Part shown: piece by piece, positions 44,636 to 53,255 of the stretch
Position numbering within the stretch: position 1 is the first letter of the stretch
Layout: every line of letters starts with the position of its first letter
NCBI RefSeq assembly: GCF_014652535.1
Contig: NZ_BMYZ01000003.1
Coordinates: forward strand, 1-64,000
DNA from: Cellvibrio zantedeschiae
GTDB lineage: Bacteria > Pseudomonadota > Gammaproteobacteria > Pseudomonadales > Cellvibrionaceae
Direction: 5' to 3'
DNA length: 64,000 nucleotides
Position numbers and translations under genes: made by a program
The notes under the pieces: generated by a model
Seen by the model: the letters and a program-made list of their open reading frames with translations, nothing else
The model's database searches: none
What the model was told of the DNA's origin: nothing

Positions 44636-47293
44636 TTACTTGGGCAATTCAACCTCACCTGTAACACTCAAACGCGCCGCAGCTGTTTTCGCGTACTTAG
44701 GCTGGCCGCCACCCAAATGCAGGGTGTAATCACCGGCTTGTACTTTGCGAACGCCTTTGGCATCTACAAGGGACAGTGCACGTGCATCAACCTTCAAGGT
44801 AACTGGTTTGGTTTGGCCAGCCTTGAGGTTTACACGAGCGAAGCCAGCCAATACCGGGTTGGCAGTATCATTTGGTTTGGTGATGTAGAGCTGAACTACT
44901 TCATCACCATCCACCTTGCCGGCGTTGGTCACATCAACAGTCACATCAAGCGCATCGCCCGCCTTAAGGGTTTTGGTCGACAAGCTTGGTACTGCGTAGT
45001 TAAAGCTGGTGTAGCTCAAACCGTGGCCGAATGGATAAAGCACATCGCCCTTAAAGTAACGGTAGGTACGACCATCCATTTTGTAATCGCCAAAGGCTGG
45101 CAATTGATCAGCAGACTTGTAGAAAGTTACAGGTAAGCGACCCGCCGGGCTGTAATCACCCGCCAGCAATTGAGCGACTGCAGTACCGCCTTCACTACCT
45201 GGGTACCAGGCTTCAACAATGGCTGGAACATTTTTATCAGCCCAGTTTACAGACAAGGCACTGCCGTTCATCAACACCAATACCAATGGTTTCTTGGTAG
45301 CGTGCAGGCGCTCAAGCAGTTTTTGCTGCGGCGCTGGCAAATCGAGACTGGTGCGGTCGCCGCCGGCAAAGCCATCAGCTTTCACTTTCATCTCTTCGCC
45401 TTCCACGCGGGCAGACAAACCGCCTACGAAGACAACCAAGTCAGCTTTTTTCGCTGCATCGACAGCTTCTTTACCTGCATCACCCGGTAAGCTCCATACC
45501 AGCTTTTGATCGCCAATTGGGCCAATTTGGAAGGCTTCAACTTTAACAGGGTAAATTTCACCGGCTTTCAAAGTGGTTGAGCCCGCGAGCATTGAAGGCG
45601 CATCGCCTACGCCCCACTCGTCCACCACCAATTTGTCGCCCACCCAAACGCGGTAGCCGCCTTCACTGGAGAAACGGAATTGATAATCACCGCTTGCGGG
45701 TGCTTTGATGAAACCCGTCCAACGGATAGAGGATTCACGCTCTTCGCCCTTCCACTCAAAATGCGCACCTGTATCAGTTTGGGTTAGAGTCGCAGCACCG
45801 GCGAGTTTTGCACCCGCGTAATGCTCAGCTTTTAAACCTGGGGTTTTGCAAGCGGCGTCAAGGCAGAAGGCTGAATCAGGCACGGGCGGCTCAGCTGGGC
45901 CCACCAAACCTGTACCTTCCACGTAAACGATTTTGGACTCAGGGAAGCGCGCGCGAATACCGTCCACTACAGTGACCGGATTGGATGGCTTACCGTAATA
46001 GTTGCCCACTAAAGCATCGTAACTATCAGCATTAGGGCCGATGACGGCGATGGTTTTAGGTGCTTTTTTGAGTGGCAACAGGCCATCGTTCTTCAGCAGA
46101 ACCATCGCTTTTTTGGCCATATCCAAAGACACCGCGTGGTTTGCAGCTGTGTCGTAATCTGTTTTCTTAATATTGGCGAAGGGCAAGGATGGCTCAAACA
46201 TACCCAATTGGATGCGGCCTACAAACAGGCGAACCAACGACTTATCAACAACGGCTTGCGGCAAGAGACCTTGCTTAACAGCATTGATAATCGGCTGAAC
46301 CTCAGTAGTCATATGGTTGCGGTAGTCACCACAAATTAAATCCATACCGGCTTTAATACCTGCAGCAACACCCTCTTCCGGTGTTTTCTTGTAGTGCAAG
46401 CTATCTTCGCGGTAGATGTTGGCGGCGGCACCACAGTCAGATACTACGTAACCTTTAAAGCCCCAGGATTTACGCAGGTAGTTTTCCATCAACTCTTCGT
46501 TGGCACAGCCGGGTACGCCATTAACCGCGTTATAAACGCACATGGCCGATTGCACATTCGCTTCCGTCACAGTCGCGCGGAAAGCAGGCAAATAAGTGTC
46601 TTCCAGATCGTGCGGTGTTGGATACACGCTTTCTTTATGGCGGTTGGATTCCGGCCCGCTGTGTACCGCAAAGTGCTTGGACGTGGCGATAGTTTTAAAG
46701 AACTTGGGGTCATCGCCCTGCAAACCTTTGATGTAACCAATACCGATACGCGAGGTGAGGTACGGGTCTTCACCGTAAGTTTCCTGGCCGCGGCCCCAGC
46801 GTGGATCACGGAAAATATTGATGTTGGGCGACCAGACCGTTAGGCCACGGTAGAAATCAGAACCACCGTTGGGGTGCAAATGCTCGATGTATTTAGCGCG
46901 GAATTCAGTACTGACGACATCGCCAACTTTTTGCATCATAGGTTCGTCCCAGGATGCCGCCATACCAATGGCTTGCGGGAACACAGTCGCGAAACCCGCG
47001 CGAGCTACACCGTGCAAACCTTCGTTCCACCAGTTGTATTGGGGCACACCGAGGCGTGGAATAGCAGGTGCGGTGTGGCCGAGCTGGGCAGCTTTTTCTT
47101 CCAGCGTCATACGCGACACCAAATCAGCAGCGCGCTCTTGTGGGGTTAGCGATGGCTCAAGATATTTACAGGTTGCGCCTTTCTTCAAATCTTTACAGGC
47201 CGCTGGTGTTTCTGCGTGAACTGCCACGCTTGAGACCAGCAAACTGCCTAGCAGCGCCAGTGGCGCAAGGTTAAAACGGCGATTAAATTGCAT
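44636..47293 (-). CDS. GH3 beta-glucosidase/beta-xylosidase with PA14 domain
   Basis: 885 residues from MQFNRR (AAGGAG six bases before). Signal peptide ends VHA (about residue 27). The GH3 N-terminal barrel (about 50-340) has the nucleophile in GYVVSDCGAA (Asp286). The GH3 C-terminal alpha/beta domain is interrupted by a PA14 carbohydrate-binding insert (about 495-635, with EWKGEERESSIRWTGFI and GGYRVWVGDKLVVDEWG). A fibronectin-III-like domain closes the protein (about 785-870). SDC in place of SDW is common in xylosidase-like GH3 enzymes. It releases monosaccharides from oligosaccharides in the periplasm. Divergent from recN; an inverted repeat 88 bases upstream may be its operator. Confidence 0.92.
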   Translation of the reverse strand: MQFNRRFNLAPLALLGSLLVSSVAVHAETPAACKDLKKGATCKYLEPSLTPQERAADLVSRMTLEEKAAQLGHTAPAIPRLGVPQYNWWNEGLHGVARAGFATVFPQAIGMAASWDEPMMQKVGDVVSTEFRAKYIEHLHPNGGSDFYRGLTVWSPNINIFRDPRWGRGQETYGEDPYLTSRIGIGYIKGLQGDDPKFFKTIATSKHFAVHSGPESNRHKESVYPTPHDLEDTYLPAFRATVTEANVQSAMCVYNAVNGVPGCANEELMENYLRKSWGFKGYVVSDCGAAANIYREDSLHYKKTPEEGVAAGIKAGMDLICGDYRNHMTTEVQPIINAVKQGLLPQAVVDKSLVRLFVGRIQLGMFEPSLPFANIKKTDYDTAANHAVSLDMAKKAMVLLKNDGLLPLKKAPKTIAVIGPNADSYDALVGNYYGKPSNPVTVVDGIRARFPESKIVYVEGTGLVGPAEPPVPDSAFCLDAACKTPGLKAEHYAGAKLAGAATLTQTDTGAHFEWKGEERESSIRWTGFIKAPASGDYQFRFSSEGGYRVWVGDKLVVDEWGVGDAPSMLAGSTTLKAGEIYPVKVEAFQIGPIGDQKLVWSLPGDAGKEAVDAAKKADLVVFVGGLSARVEGEEMKVKADGFAGGDRTSLDLPAPQQKLLERLHATKKPLVLVLMNGSALSVNWADKNVPAIVEAWYPGSEGGTAVAQLLAGDYSPAGRLPVTFYKSADQLPAFGDYKMDGRTYRYFKGDVLYPFGHGLSYTSFNYAVPSLSTKTLKAGDALDVTVDVTNAGKVDGDEVVQLYITKPNDTANPVLAGFARVNLKAGQTKPVTLKVDARALSLVDAKGVRKVQAGDYTLHLGGGQPKYAKTAAARLSVTGEVELPK

Positions 47294-47380
47294 GACTTTC
47301 TCCTTCATGAGACGCCCGATGATTTTTTGGTGGAGTTATAGCTTTCAGGATCGTACAGCTTAATTATTGTGAACGCAGAT

Positions 47381-47399
47381 TATAGTCCATAAGACTATA
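47381..47399. promoter_or_regulatory. Perfect 7-bp inverted repeat upstream of the GH3 gene
   Basis: TATAGTC-CATAA-GACTATA, nineteen bases, 88 bases before the GH3 start codon. Candidate operator for a sugar-responsive regulator not encoded here. Confidence 0.45.
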
Positions 47400-47496
47400 T
47401 CGGCGTCAGACTTTTCTCATTTTTACAGTAAATTGATAACGAATAACTATAGCTGGATTTTTAGTGACCGGGAGGCTAGCCCATTTAGCGCATTTA

Positions 47497-47512
47497 CTGT
47501 ATAAACAGCCAG
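47497..47512. promoter_or_regulatory. LexA (SOS) box of recN
   Basis: CTGTATAAACAGCCAG fits CTG-N10-CAG and closely resembles the strong recN operators of other gammaproteobacteria. It lies 40 bases before the recN start. Confidence 0.85.
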
Positions 47513-47552
47513 ATAATATTTTTGCTCTTTTCACGTTGCACGGAGCCGCGCC

Positions 47553-49223
47553 ATGCTCACTCATCTCAGTATCCAAAATTTCACTTTAGTAGAAAAGCTC
47601 GATCTCGATATGAGGCCCGGTATGACAGTCATTACCGGTGAGACAGGTGCGGGGAAATCCATTTTACTCGACGCCCTTGGCCAGACCTTGGGTGACCGCG
47701 CAGAGGCTGATCGCGTGCGCCTGGGCGCGACCCGCGCAGACATTACCGCCAGTTTTGATACCAGCCGCATTCCCGCCGCACAAGAATGGTTAGTCGCTAA
47801 CGACTTGCAACAAATCGATTCGCCCAACGAATGCTTGCTGCGCCGCCTGATTAACAATGAGGGTAAATCCAAATCCTACATTAACGGCCAACCAGCCACT
47901 TTGCAGCAATTGCGCATGCTTGGCGAAATGCTGATTGATATCCACAGCCAGCATGAGCATCAATCACTCCTGTTAAAAGAAACTCATCGTCGCCTGCTAG
48001 ACGAATTCGGCGGCCAGGCCGAACTTGCCAAGCAAGTACGCCTCGCCTACCGCGAATGGCAAAGCCGTTTGGAACATTATTTACATTTGCGCGATAACGC
48101 TGCAGAAGTAAGCGCACGTTTTCAACTGCTGAGCTATCAAGTGAGCGAATTGGACCAGCTGGGCTTGCAACCCGGCGAGCTGGAAAAATTGGAAGCTGAA
48201 CAGCGCAGCCTGGCAAATGCTGGCGATATTTTGCAAGGCAGCCACGAATTACTGGCGCTGTGCAACGACGACGAACTTGGCCTTAACACCAATCTGCATC
48301 GCGCGCTCCATATCCTGCGCGATATGCCGGAAAAATCTGCCTCTCTAATTGCCGCCGAAGAATTACTGATCAGCGCGCAAATTCAGGTGGAAGAGGCTTG
48401 CCACGAAATCGATCATCACATAGATACTTTTAATCTCGACCCCGAACGCTTGCAGTTGGTAGAGGAGCGCCTGAGTGCCGTTTACGATATAGCTCGCAAA
48501 CACCGCATTCGCCCGGAAGAGTTGCAAGAATTTACCGCGCGCTTAAGTTTGGAACTCGACCAACTGCAAAGCGGCGATGCGAAACTGGATCAACTCGCTC
48601 AACAAGTCACTGCGGCAGAAAACGCCTTTTTGCAACTCGCCGGGCAGCTTTCCAACAAACGTCTTAAATCGGCAACGACGCTCGCGAAATTAGTTAACGA
48701 ACAACTCAAAAATTTGGCGATGGAAAATGCCAAGCTCACCGTGAACTTGCATCCTTTGATTGATAAACCTTCAGCCAATGGTTTGGAAGAAGTGGAGTTT
48801 TTAATTAGCACCAACCCGGGCCAAGCGCCCAAACCGCTCGCGAAAGTTGCATCGGGTGGTGAGCTTTCGCGTATTAGCCTGGCAATACAAGTCATCACCG
48901 CACAAACCTCTGCCACACCAACTTTGGTATTTGACGAAGTGGATGTGGGAATTGGCGGCGCAACTGCCGATGTAGTCGGCAAACTTTTACGTCAGCTGGG
49001 TGAAAAAGGCCAGGTCATTTGCGTAACCCACTTGGCGCAAGTCGCCAGCAAGGGTCACCAGCATTTATTGGTCAGTAAAAAATCCACCAAAACCAGCGCA
49101 GAATCCACGCTTGTGCTTTTGGAAGGCGAAGACAAAGTTGGCGAAATCGCCCGCATGCTCGGCGGCGCTAAAGTGACAGAACAATCCCTGGCGCATGCGC
49201 GGGAAATTTTGGAAAGTCGTTAG
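47553..49223 (+). CDS. recN: DNA repair ATPase RecN
   Basis: 556 residues, an SMC-like protein for double-strand break repair. Walker A GETGAGKS (about 29-36) lies near the N-terminus, a long coiled-coil middle (about 150-350) follows, then the ABC signature LAKVASGGELSRISLA (about 425-440) and Walker B TLVFDEVDVGIGG (about 458-470). IDIHSQHEHQSLL is the RecN-typical Q-loop region. GGAG precedes the ATG. The LexA box upstream indicates SOS induction. Confidence 0.97.
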   Translation: MLTHLSIQNFTLVEKLDLDMRPGMTVITGETGAGKSILLDALGQTLGDRAEADRVRLGATRADITASFDTSRIPAAQEWLVANDLQQIDSPNECLLRRLINNEGKSKSYINGQPATLQQLRMLGEMLIDIHSQHEHQSLLLKETHRRLLDEFGGQAELAKQVRLAYREWQSRLEHYLHLRDNAAEVSARFQLLSYQVSELDQLGLQPGELEKLEAEQRSLANAGDILQGSHELLALCNDDELGLNTNLHRALHILRDMPEKSASLIAAEELLISAQIQVEEACHEIDHHIDTFNLDPERLQLVEERLSAVYDIARKHRIRPEELQEFTARLSLELDQLQSGDAKLDQLAQQVTAAENAFLQLAGQLSNKRLKSATTLAKLVNEQLKNLAMENAKLTVNLHPLIDKPSANGLEEVEFLISTNPGQAPKPLAKVASGGELSRISLAIQVITAQTSATPTLVFDEVDVGIGGATADVVGKLLRQLGEKGQVICVTHLAQVASKGHQHLLVSKKSTKTSAESTLVLLEGEDKVGEIARMLGGAKVTEQSLAHAREILESR

Positions 49224-49389
49224 CCGCTTCACGAAATAATAATTAAACGCGGATTTGCGTGCGCATCGGGTTTTCTTTTCAAACCATCTCTGGCATCTTA
49301 ACCCTGTTTTCACACCTGCAAGGAATAGCTCGGGGTCACTCAGGCGTTTTCTTGTGCACCAAGAATAAATACCTAGATGGATTTTCAAC

Positions 49390-51342
49390 ATGGATATTAA
49401 ACGCGCTCTTACCTGTATTTTCTTTTTATCTACACTCCTAAGCAGCACTACTTTCGCAACTCCAAGCGCTAGCGATTACGGCGCACTTCCCGTTACGCAA
49501 ATGGTCGCAATTTCCCCCAGCGGAAATCTTATTGCATTCCGCCGTGTCAGCGACGGACGAGACATGGTGACTGTTAACTCCCTCAGTGAAAAGAAAGTTG
49601 TGTTTATGGCTGATGTGTCCAAGATCCAGCCACAAACTATCGAATTTTTTACTGATGATAAGATCAAGTTAGTGGCCTCTGATTTCACGCGCGTTAAAGG
49701 ATTCCGTGGCCAGTTCGATCTGAGCACTGCCTACGTATTGGATATTAAAGACAAAAAAATTCGCCAATTGCTGATTCCAGGCGAGCTAATTCTTGCAGGC
49801 CAAACTGGACTTGGTCGTGTGGTGGGGGTAAGCCCGGATGGCCACTACGCTTATATGCCAGCTTGGTCAGACGTGGACAATCAGTTCCCAAATTCCGAGT
49901 ACAGTTTATACAAAGTAGATTTGACGAAAAGAGCAGTCACCCCCGCAACGCGCGGCGGCCAACGCGTGAAAGATTTCTTTATTGACAAAGAAGGCGAAAC
50001 GATTGCAATTGAAGAGTTTGACGAGCGCAATAGCTTGCACAAAATTCGCTCCAAACTTAACGGCGGAAAATGGACCGAAATTTTTACTGAAAAAACAACT
50101 ATTCGTAAAAAAAATTTCGTTGGCTTAACGCCTGATTATGCATCGCTGGTATTCGTAGAAAGCGATGAAAAAACGGGTAGAGACACCTATAACTTAATGA
50201 AGCTTTCTGACGGAACTATTACCAACGCTGTGTTAAGCAGAGAAGATGCCGACATAGAAGCGGGACTCGTTGACTTGCACCGGGTTGTTCAAGGTGTACG
50301 CTTCTCTGGTTTTTCTCCCAGCTATAAATTCTTTGATGCCGCATTAGATCAACGCATGAAAGATTTAATTGCACAGTTTCCAGAACATTCTGTTTACCTA
50401 ACCGATTGGTCGCCGGACTGGAAACATATTGTTATTAACGTGCAAGGTTCAAATTACGCGAGTGATTATTTCCTAGCTAGCGAAAACCAGACGCCTGTAT
50501 TCCTGACCGCTGGTCTCCCACAAATTCAACAAGCAGATATTAACCCGCTCGGTAAACTTAAGGTAACAGCGCGCGATGGCTTGAAAATTCCAACACTTCT
50601 GACTATTCCGCGCAGCAAAGCCAGTGAAATCAAAAAATTGCCCGCGATTATTTATCCTCACGGTGGACCAGCTGCGCACGACGAAATTGGTTTTGATTAT
50701 TTTGCACAAGCGCTCGCTAGCCAAGGTTATCTAGTTATACAACCACAATTCCGAGGTTCGTCAGGTTTCGGCGCAAAATTTAGCAACGCCGGTTTGGGTG
50801 AATGGGGCAGAAAAATGCAGGACGATATTACCGATGCCGTGAAATTTTTTGTCGATAAGGGTTATATAGACCCTGAAAAGGTGTGCATTGTTGGTTCCAG
50901 TTATGGTGGGTACGCAGCATTAGCAGGAGGAGCATTCACACCAGATTTGTATAAATGCATAGTTTCTATCAATGGCATTGGAGACCTAAACGCAATGTTA
51001 GCTCACGATAGAGACACCAATATTGAAAATAGTGAGGAGACTATTTATTGGGAGCGGCAATTAGCAAATGCCAATGGCGACATTGATAAAAAAGATTTGG
51101 AGAGTAGATCACCCGAGAAATTTGCGCAGCAATTTAAAGCCAAGACACTTTTGATCAGCTCTGCAAACGATAAAATTGTATCTCCAGAGCAATCAGAAAA
51201 CATGTACAAGGCTTTAGTCAAAAACAATAAACAAGTTGAGAAAGTCGAGCTTGAAGGCGATGACCATCACTTGAGAAAAGGCCCAACGCGTACCAAAGCG
51301 GTGGAGGAAGTCGTAAAATTTGTTAATACCCAACTGAAATAG
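49390..51342 (+). CDS. S9-family prolyl oligopeptidase-like peptidase (exported)
   Basis: 650 residues. Signal peptide of about 22 residues ending TTFA. An N-terminal beta-propeller-like region (about 25-390) and a C-terminal alpha/beta hydrolase domain follow. The nucleophile Ser504 is in GSSYGGYAALAG, the Asp in LLISSANDKIV and the His in EGDDHHLRKG. LPAIIYPHGGPAAHDEIGFDYFAQALASQGYLVIQPQFRGS is the classical S9 oxyanion block. Likely a periplasmic dipeptidyl- or acylaminoacyl-type peptidase. Monocistronic. Confidence 0.92.
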   Translation: MDIKRALTCIFFLSTLLSSTTFATPSASDYGALPVTQMVAISPSGNLIAFRRVSDGRDMVTVNSLSEKKVVFMADVSKIQPQTIEFFTDDKIKLVASDFTRVKGFRGQFDLSTAYVLDIKDKKIRQLLIPGELILAGQTGLGRVVGVSPDGHYAYMPAWSDVDNQFPNSEYSLYKVDLTKRAVTPATRGGQRVKDFFIDKEGETIAIEEFDERNSLHKIRSKLNGGKWTEIFTEKTTIRKKNFVGLTPDYASLVFVESDEKTGRDTYNLMKLSDGTITNAVLSREDADIEAGLVDLHRVVQGVRFSGFSPSYKFFDAALDQRMKDLIAQFPEHSVYLTDWSPDWKHIVINVQGSNYASDYFLASENQTPVFLTAGLPQIQQADINPLGKLKVTARDGLKIPTLLTIPRSKASEIKKLPAIIYPHGGPAAHDEIGFDYFAQALASQGYLVIQPQFRGSSGFGAKFSNAGLGEWGRKMQDDITDAVKFFVDKGYIDPEKVCIVGSSYGGYAALAGGAFTPDLYKCIVSINGIGDLNAMLAHDRDTNIENSEETIYWERQLANANGDIDKKDLESRSPEKFAQQFKAKTLLISSANDKIVSPEQSENMYKALVKNNKQVEKVELEGDDHHLRKGPTRTKAVEEVVKFVNTQLK

Positions 51343-51370
51343 CAGCTATTCATTTGTTGGGCACAGCAAA

Positions 51371-51394
51371 AGGTGGTCACACATGCGACCACCT
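51371..51394. terminator. Possible hairpin after the S9 peptidase
   Basis: AGGTGGTC / GACCACCT, an eight-base perfect stem with an eight-base loop, 29 bases past the stop codon; only a distant T-rich stretch follows, so termination is uncertain. Confidence 0.45.
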
Positions 51395-51502
51395 GCACTT
51401 CATATTTTTATCTACTAGTCTTTTATCTACTAACCTTGTCACTTCTGCCAGCTATTGCTCCACATAGCGAGACAATAGCGCTGAGGTTACGCAAATATGG
51501 CG

Positions 51503-51958
51503 TCAAGCACCCTGCTGTACAAACCCCACTGCTTTTTTCAATAGGCCTTGTTCATTGAATTCAAAGTAATCCGCCCCTTTAAATAACAGCGAGCCGTCAG
51601 GTTTATTGACAACAAAATTACACAACACATGGTTACCTGTGCGATGGAGAGTAGTGAGTTGGATTTTTACGTTGGGATAGGTTTTGACGAAGCCATCAAT
51701 TTCTTTGTTGATGGCTTCCAAACCATCTGAAAGACCAAATGGGCTTTCGTGGGTCGCATCCTGTACCCAAATCTTTTGTAACTTTGTACGGCGCGCAACA
51801 GGATCTGTCGTGACCCAGGCTTCGCTATAGTTTTTTAACTGCAACTCAATTACCGCTGTCTCCAATTTGGGAGACTGGGTTTGGGCTGGGGTCTGGGCAT
51901 TGGCCATAAACACGCAAGCTATCAGACCGGCAATGCATAACCGAATAACAAATTTCAT
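51503..51958 (-). CDS. Exported NTF2/SnoaL-like protein
   Basis: 151 residues from MKFVIR. Signal peptide ends MANA (about residue 20), followed by a TPAQTQSP linker. The remaining 120 residues have the size and pattern of an NTF2-like cone: an initial helix with LKNYSEAWVTTDPVARRTKLQKIW, strands such as VQLTTLHRTGNHVLCNFVV and a final YFEFNEQGLLKKAVGF. The pocket residues do not identify a ligand. Its role is unknown; it is the only gene between the S9 peptidase and fur. Confidence 0.75.
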   Translation of the reverse strand: MKFVIRLCIAGLIACVFMANAQTPAQTQSPKLETAVIELQLKNYSEAWVTTDPVARRTKLQKIWVQDATHESPFGLSDGLEAINKEIDGFVKTYPNVKIQLTTLHRTGNHVLCNFVVNKPDGSLLFKGADYFEFNEQGLLKKAVGFVQQGA

Positions 51959-52086
51959 CATTTACACCTCGCTTAATGAGTGGGAGATGCAAAGCTATAG
52001 CGCTATAGACGAAGAAAAGTATGTTTTGATAAAGAATGACTGTCTGGCGCGCGCGGTTCTGGTCCGCGCAGCCAAAAGGAAGATAC

Positions 52087-52500
52087 TTATTGCGGCTTTA
52101 AAGGCTTAACGTACAACACCAAGCTATGGTCGGTTAATTCGTAACCGTGATCAGCAGCGATTCTGCGCTGCAAGGCTTCAATTTCATCATTATGGAACTC
52201 TATGACAGTTCCGCTATCTATATCGACCATGTGGTCGTGATGCTCGCCACGGGCGACTTCGAATACCGAGTGACCGCCGTCAAAGTTGTGTCTAACAACC
52301 AAACCTGCGGTTTCAAATTGCGTCAAAACTCGATAAACAGTTGCCAAACCAACGTCATCACCCTGCTCCATCAAGGACTTATAAACATCCTCGGCGCTCA
52401 TGTGGTGCTGCTCGGCGGATTCCAGCATTTGCAGGATTTTAATCCGCGGCAAGGTGACCTTAAGGCCTACTTTGCGCAACTCTTGGTTTTCGTCCGCCAT
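52087..52500 (-). CDS. fur: Ferric uptake regulator Fur
   Basis: 137 residues. Winged helix N-terminal domain (about 1-85: KVTLPRIKILQMLESAEQHHMSAEDVY, GLATVYRVLTQFETAGLV) and the metal-binding dimerisation domain with HHDHMVDIDSGTVIEF (about 88-103). The CxxC structural-zinc pairs of Escherichia coli Fur are absent, as in pseudomonad Fur. Represses iron uptake genes when loaded with Fe2+. Divergent from bamE, the usual arrangement in pseudomonads and relatives. Confidence 0.96.
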   Translation of the reverse strand: MADENQELRKVGLKVTLPRIKILQMLESAEQHHMSAEDVYKSLMEQGDDVGLATVYRVLTQFETAGLVVRHNFDGGHSVFEVARGEHHDHMVDIDSGTVIEFHNDEIEALQRRIAADHGYELTDHSLVLYVKPLKPQ

Positions 52501-52577
52501 TTTTCCCCCAAAACCTTCTCAGTATTCCTGTGGTTCGGGTATTATCCGTGTTCAAATAATTTAGTGGAAGCCCTCTT

Positions 52578-53027
52578 ATGAAATTAGCCAGTCGTATTTT
52601 ACTGGTCACCCTGTGTGCGTTTAGTCTTGCCAGCTGTAAATTGTTCCCCAGCGTGCACAAACTTAACATTCAACAAGGGCACATTATCACCCCTGAAATG
52701 GTCGATCAGCTAAAGCTGGGAATGAACAAGCGCCAAGTGCGTTTCGTATTGGGCAACACCCTGCTGCCGGATACCTTCAACGATAACCGTTGGGATTATT
52801 TTTACAGCATCAAACGCGGTAGCGATGGCAGCTATACCAAGCATTTGTTTAGCGTTTATTTTGAGAACGATAAGCTGGTGAAAACCGAGGGTGATTATCT
52901 GCCGGGCCCGGCGCCTTTGAGCGAAGAAAAATCCGAGAAATATTTGGACAACGCCAAGCGCGACATGCCTTTGCCAACCAATATCGAGAAGAAACCGGAA
53001 CCGGTAGTAGAACAACCTAAAAAATAG
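52578..53027 (+). CDS. bamE: Outer membrane assembly lipoprotein BamE (SmpA/OmlA)
   Basis: 149 residues. Lipoprotein signal with LASC (Cys20). The SmpA/OmlA domain follows: NIQQGHIITPEMVDQLKLGMNKRQVRFVLGNTLLPDTFNDNRWDYFY, containing the conserved L-x-x-GM-x-x-x-V pattern. It is an accessory subunit of the BAM complex. The C-terminal tail (about 110-149) is Pro/Glu/Lys-rich and variable. Divergent from fur with only 77 bases between start codons. Confidence 0.95.
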   Translation: MKLASRILLVTLCAFSLASCKLFPSVHKLNIQQGHIITPEMVDQLKLGMNKRQVRFVLGNTLLPDTFNDNRWDYFYSIKRGSDGSYTKHLFSVYFENDKLVKTEGDYLPGPAPLSEEKSEKYLDNAKRDMPLPTNIEKKPEPVVEQPKK

Positions 53028-53255
53028 AACAACCAAAGAAATAGTCCCATCAACGCAATCCAGTACCAAGGCACAAGGATGTGCCCTGACAACTTCCCCC
53101 AAACTATGGCGCTCGCCCAACCTTGACACCCCCCTCCCCTCAACTAGGCTGAATATAAGCATCAGCTGTTTCATGTTTATTTTGCGCCCAGCATACACAT
53201 TCAAACCATAAGCTTGGCGCGCAACTTTTTTTCCTTAATCTGTGAAAGTTTTCCA

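Noticed and set aside
46394-46843. Plus-strand 149-codon frame
   Set aside because: Antisense shadow of the GH3 gene.
47501-47512. Shorter palindrome read as a separate regulator site
   Set aside because: It is part of the 16-base LexA box of recN, which explains the conserved bases better.
52147-52581. Plus-strand 144-codon frame
   Set aside because: Antisense to fur and spans the fur/bamE promoter region.
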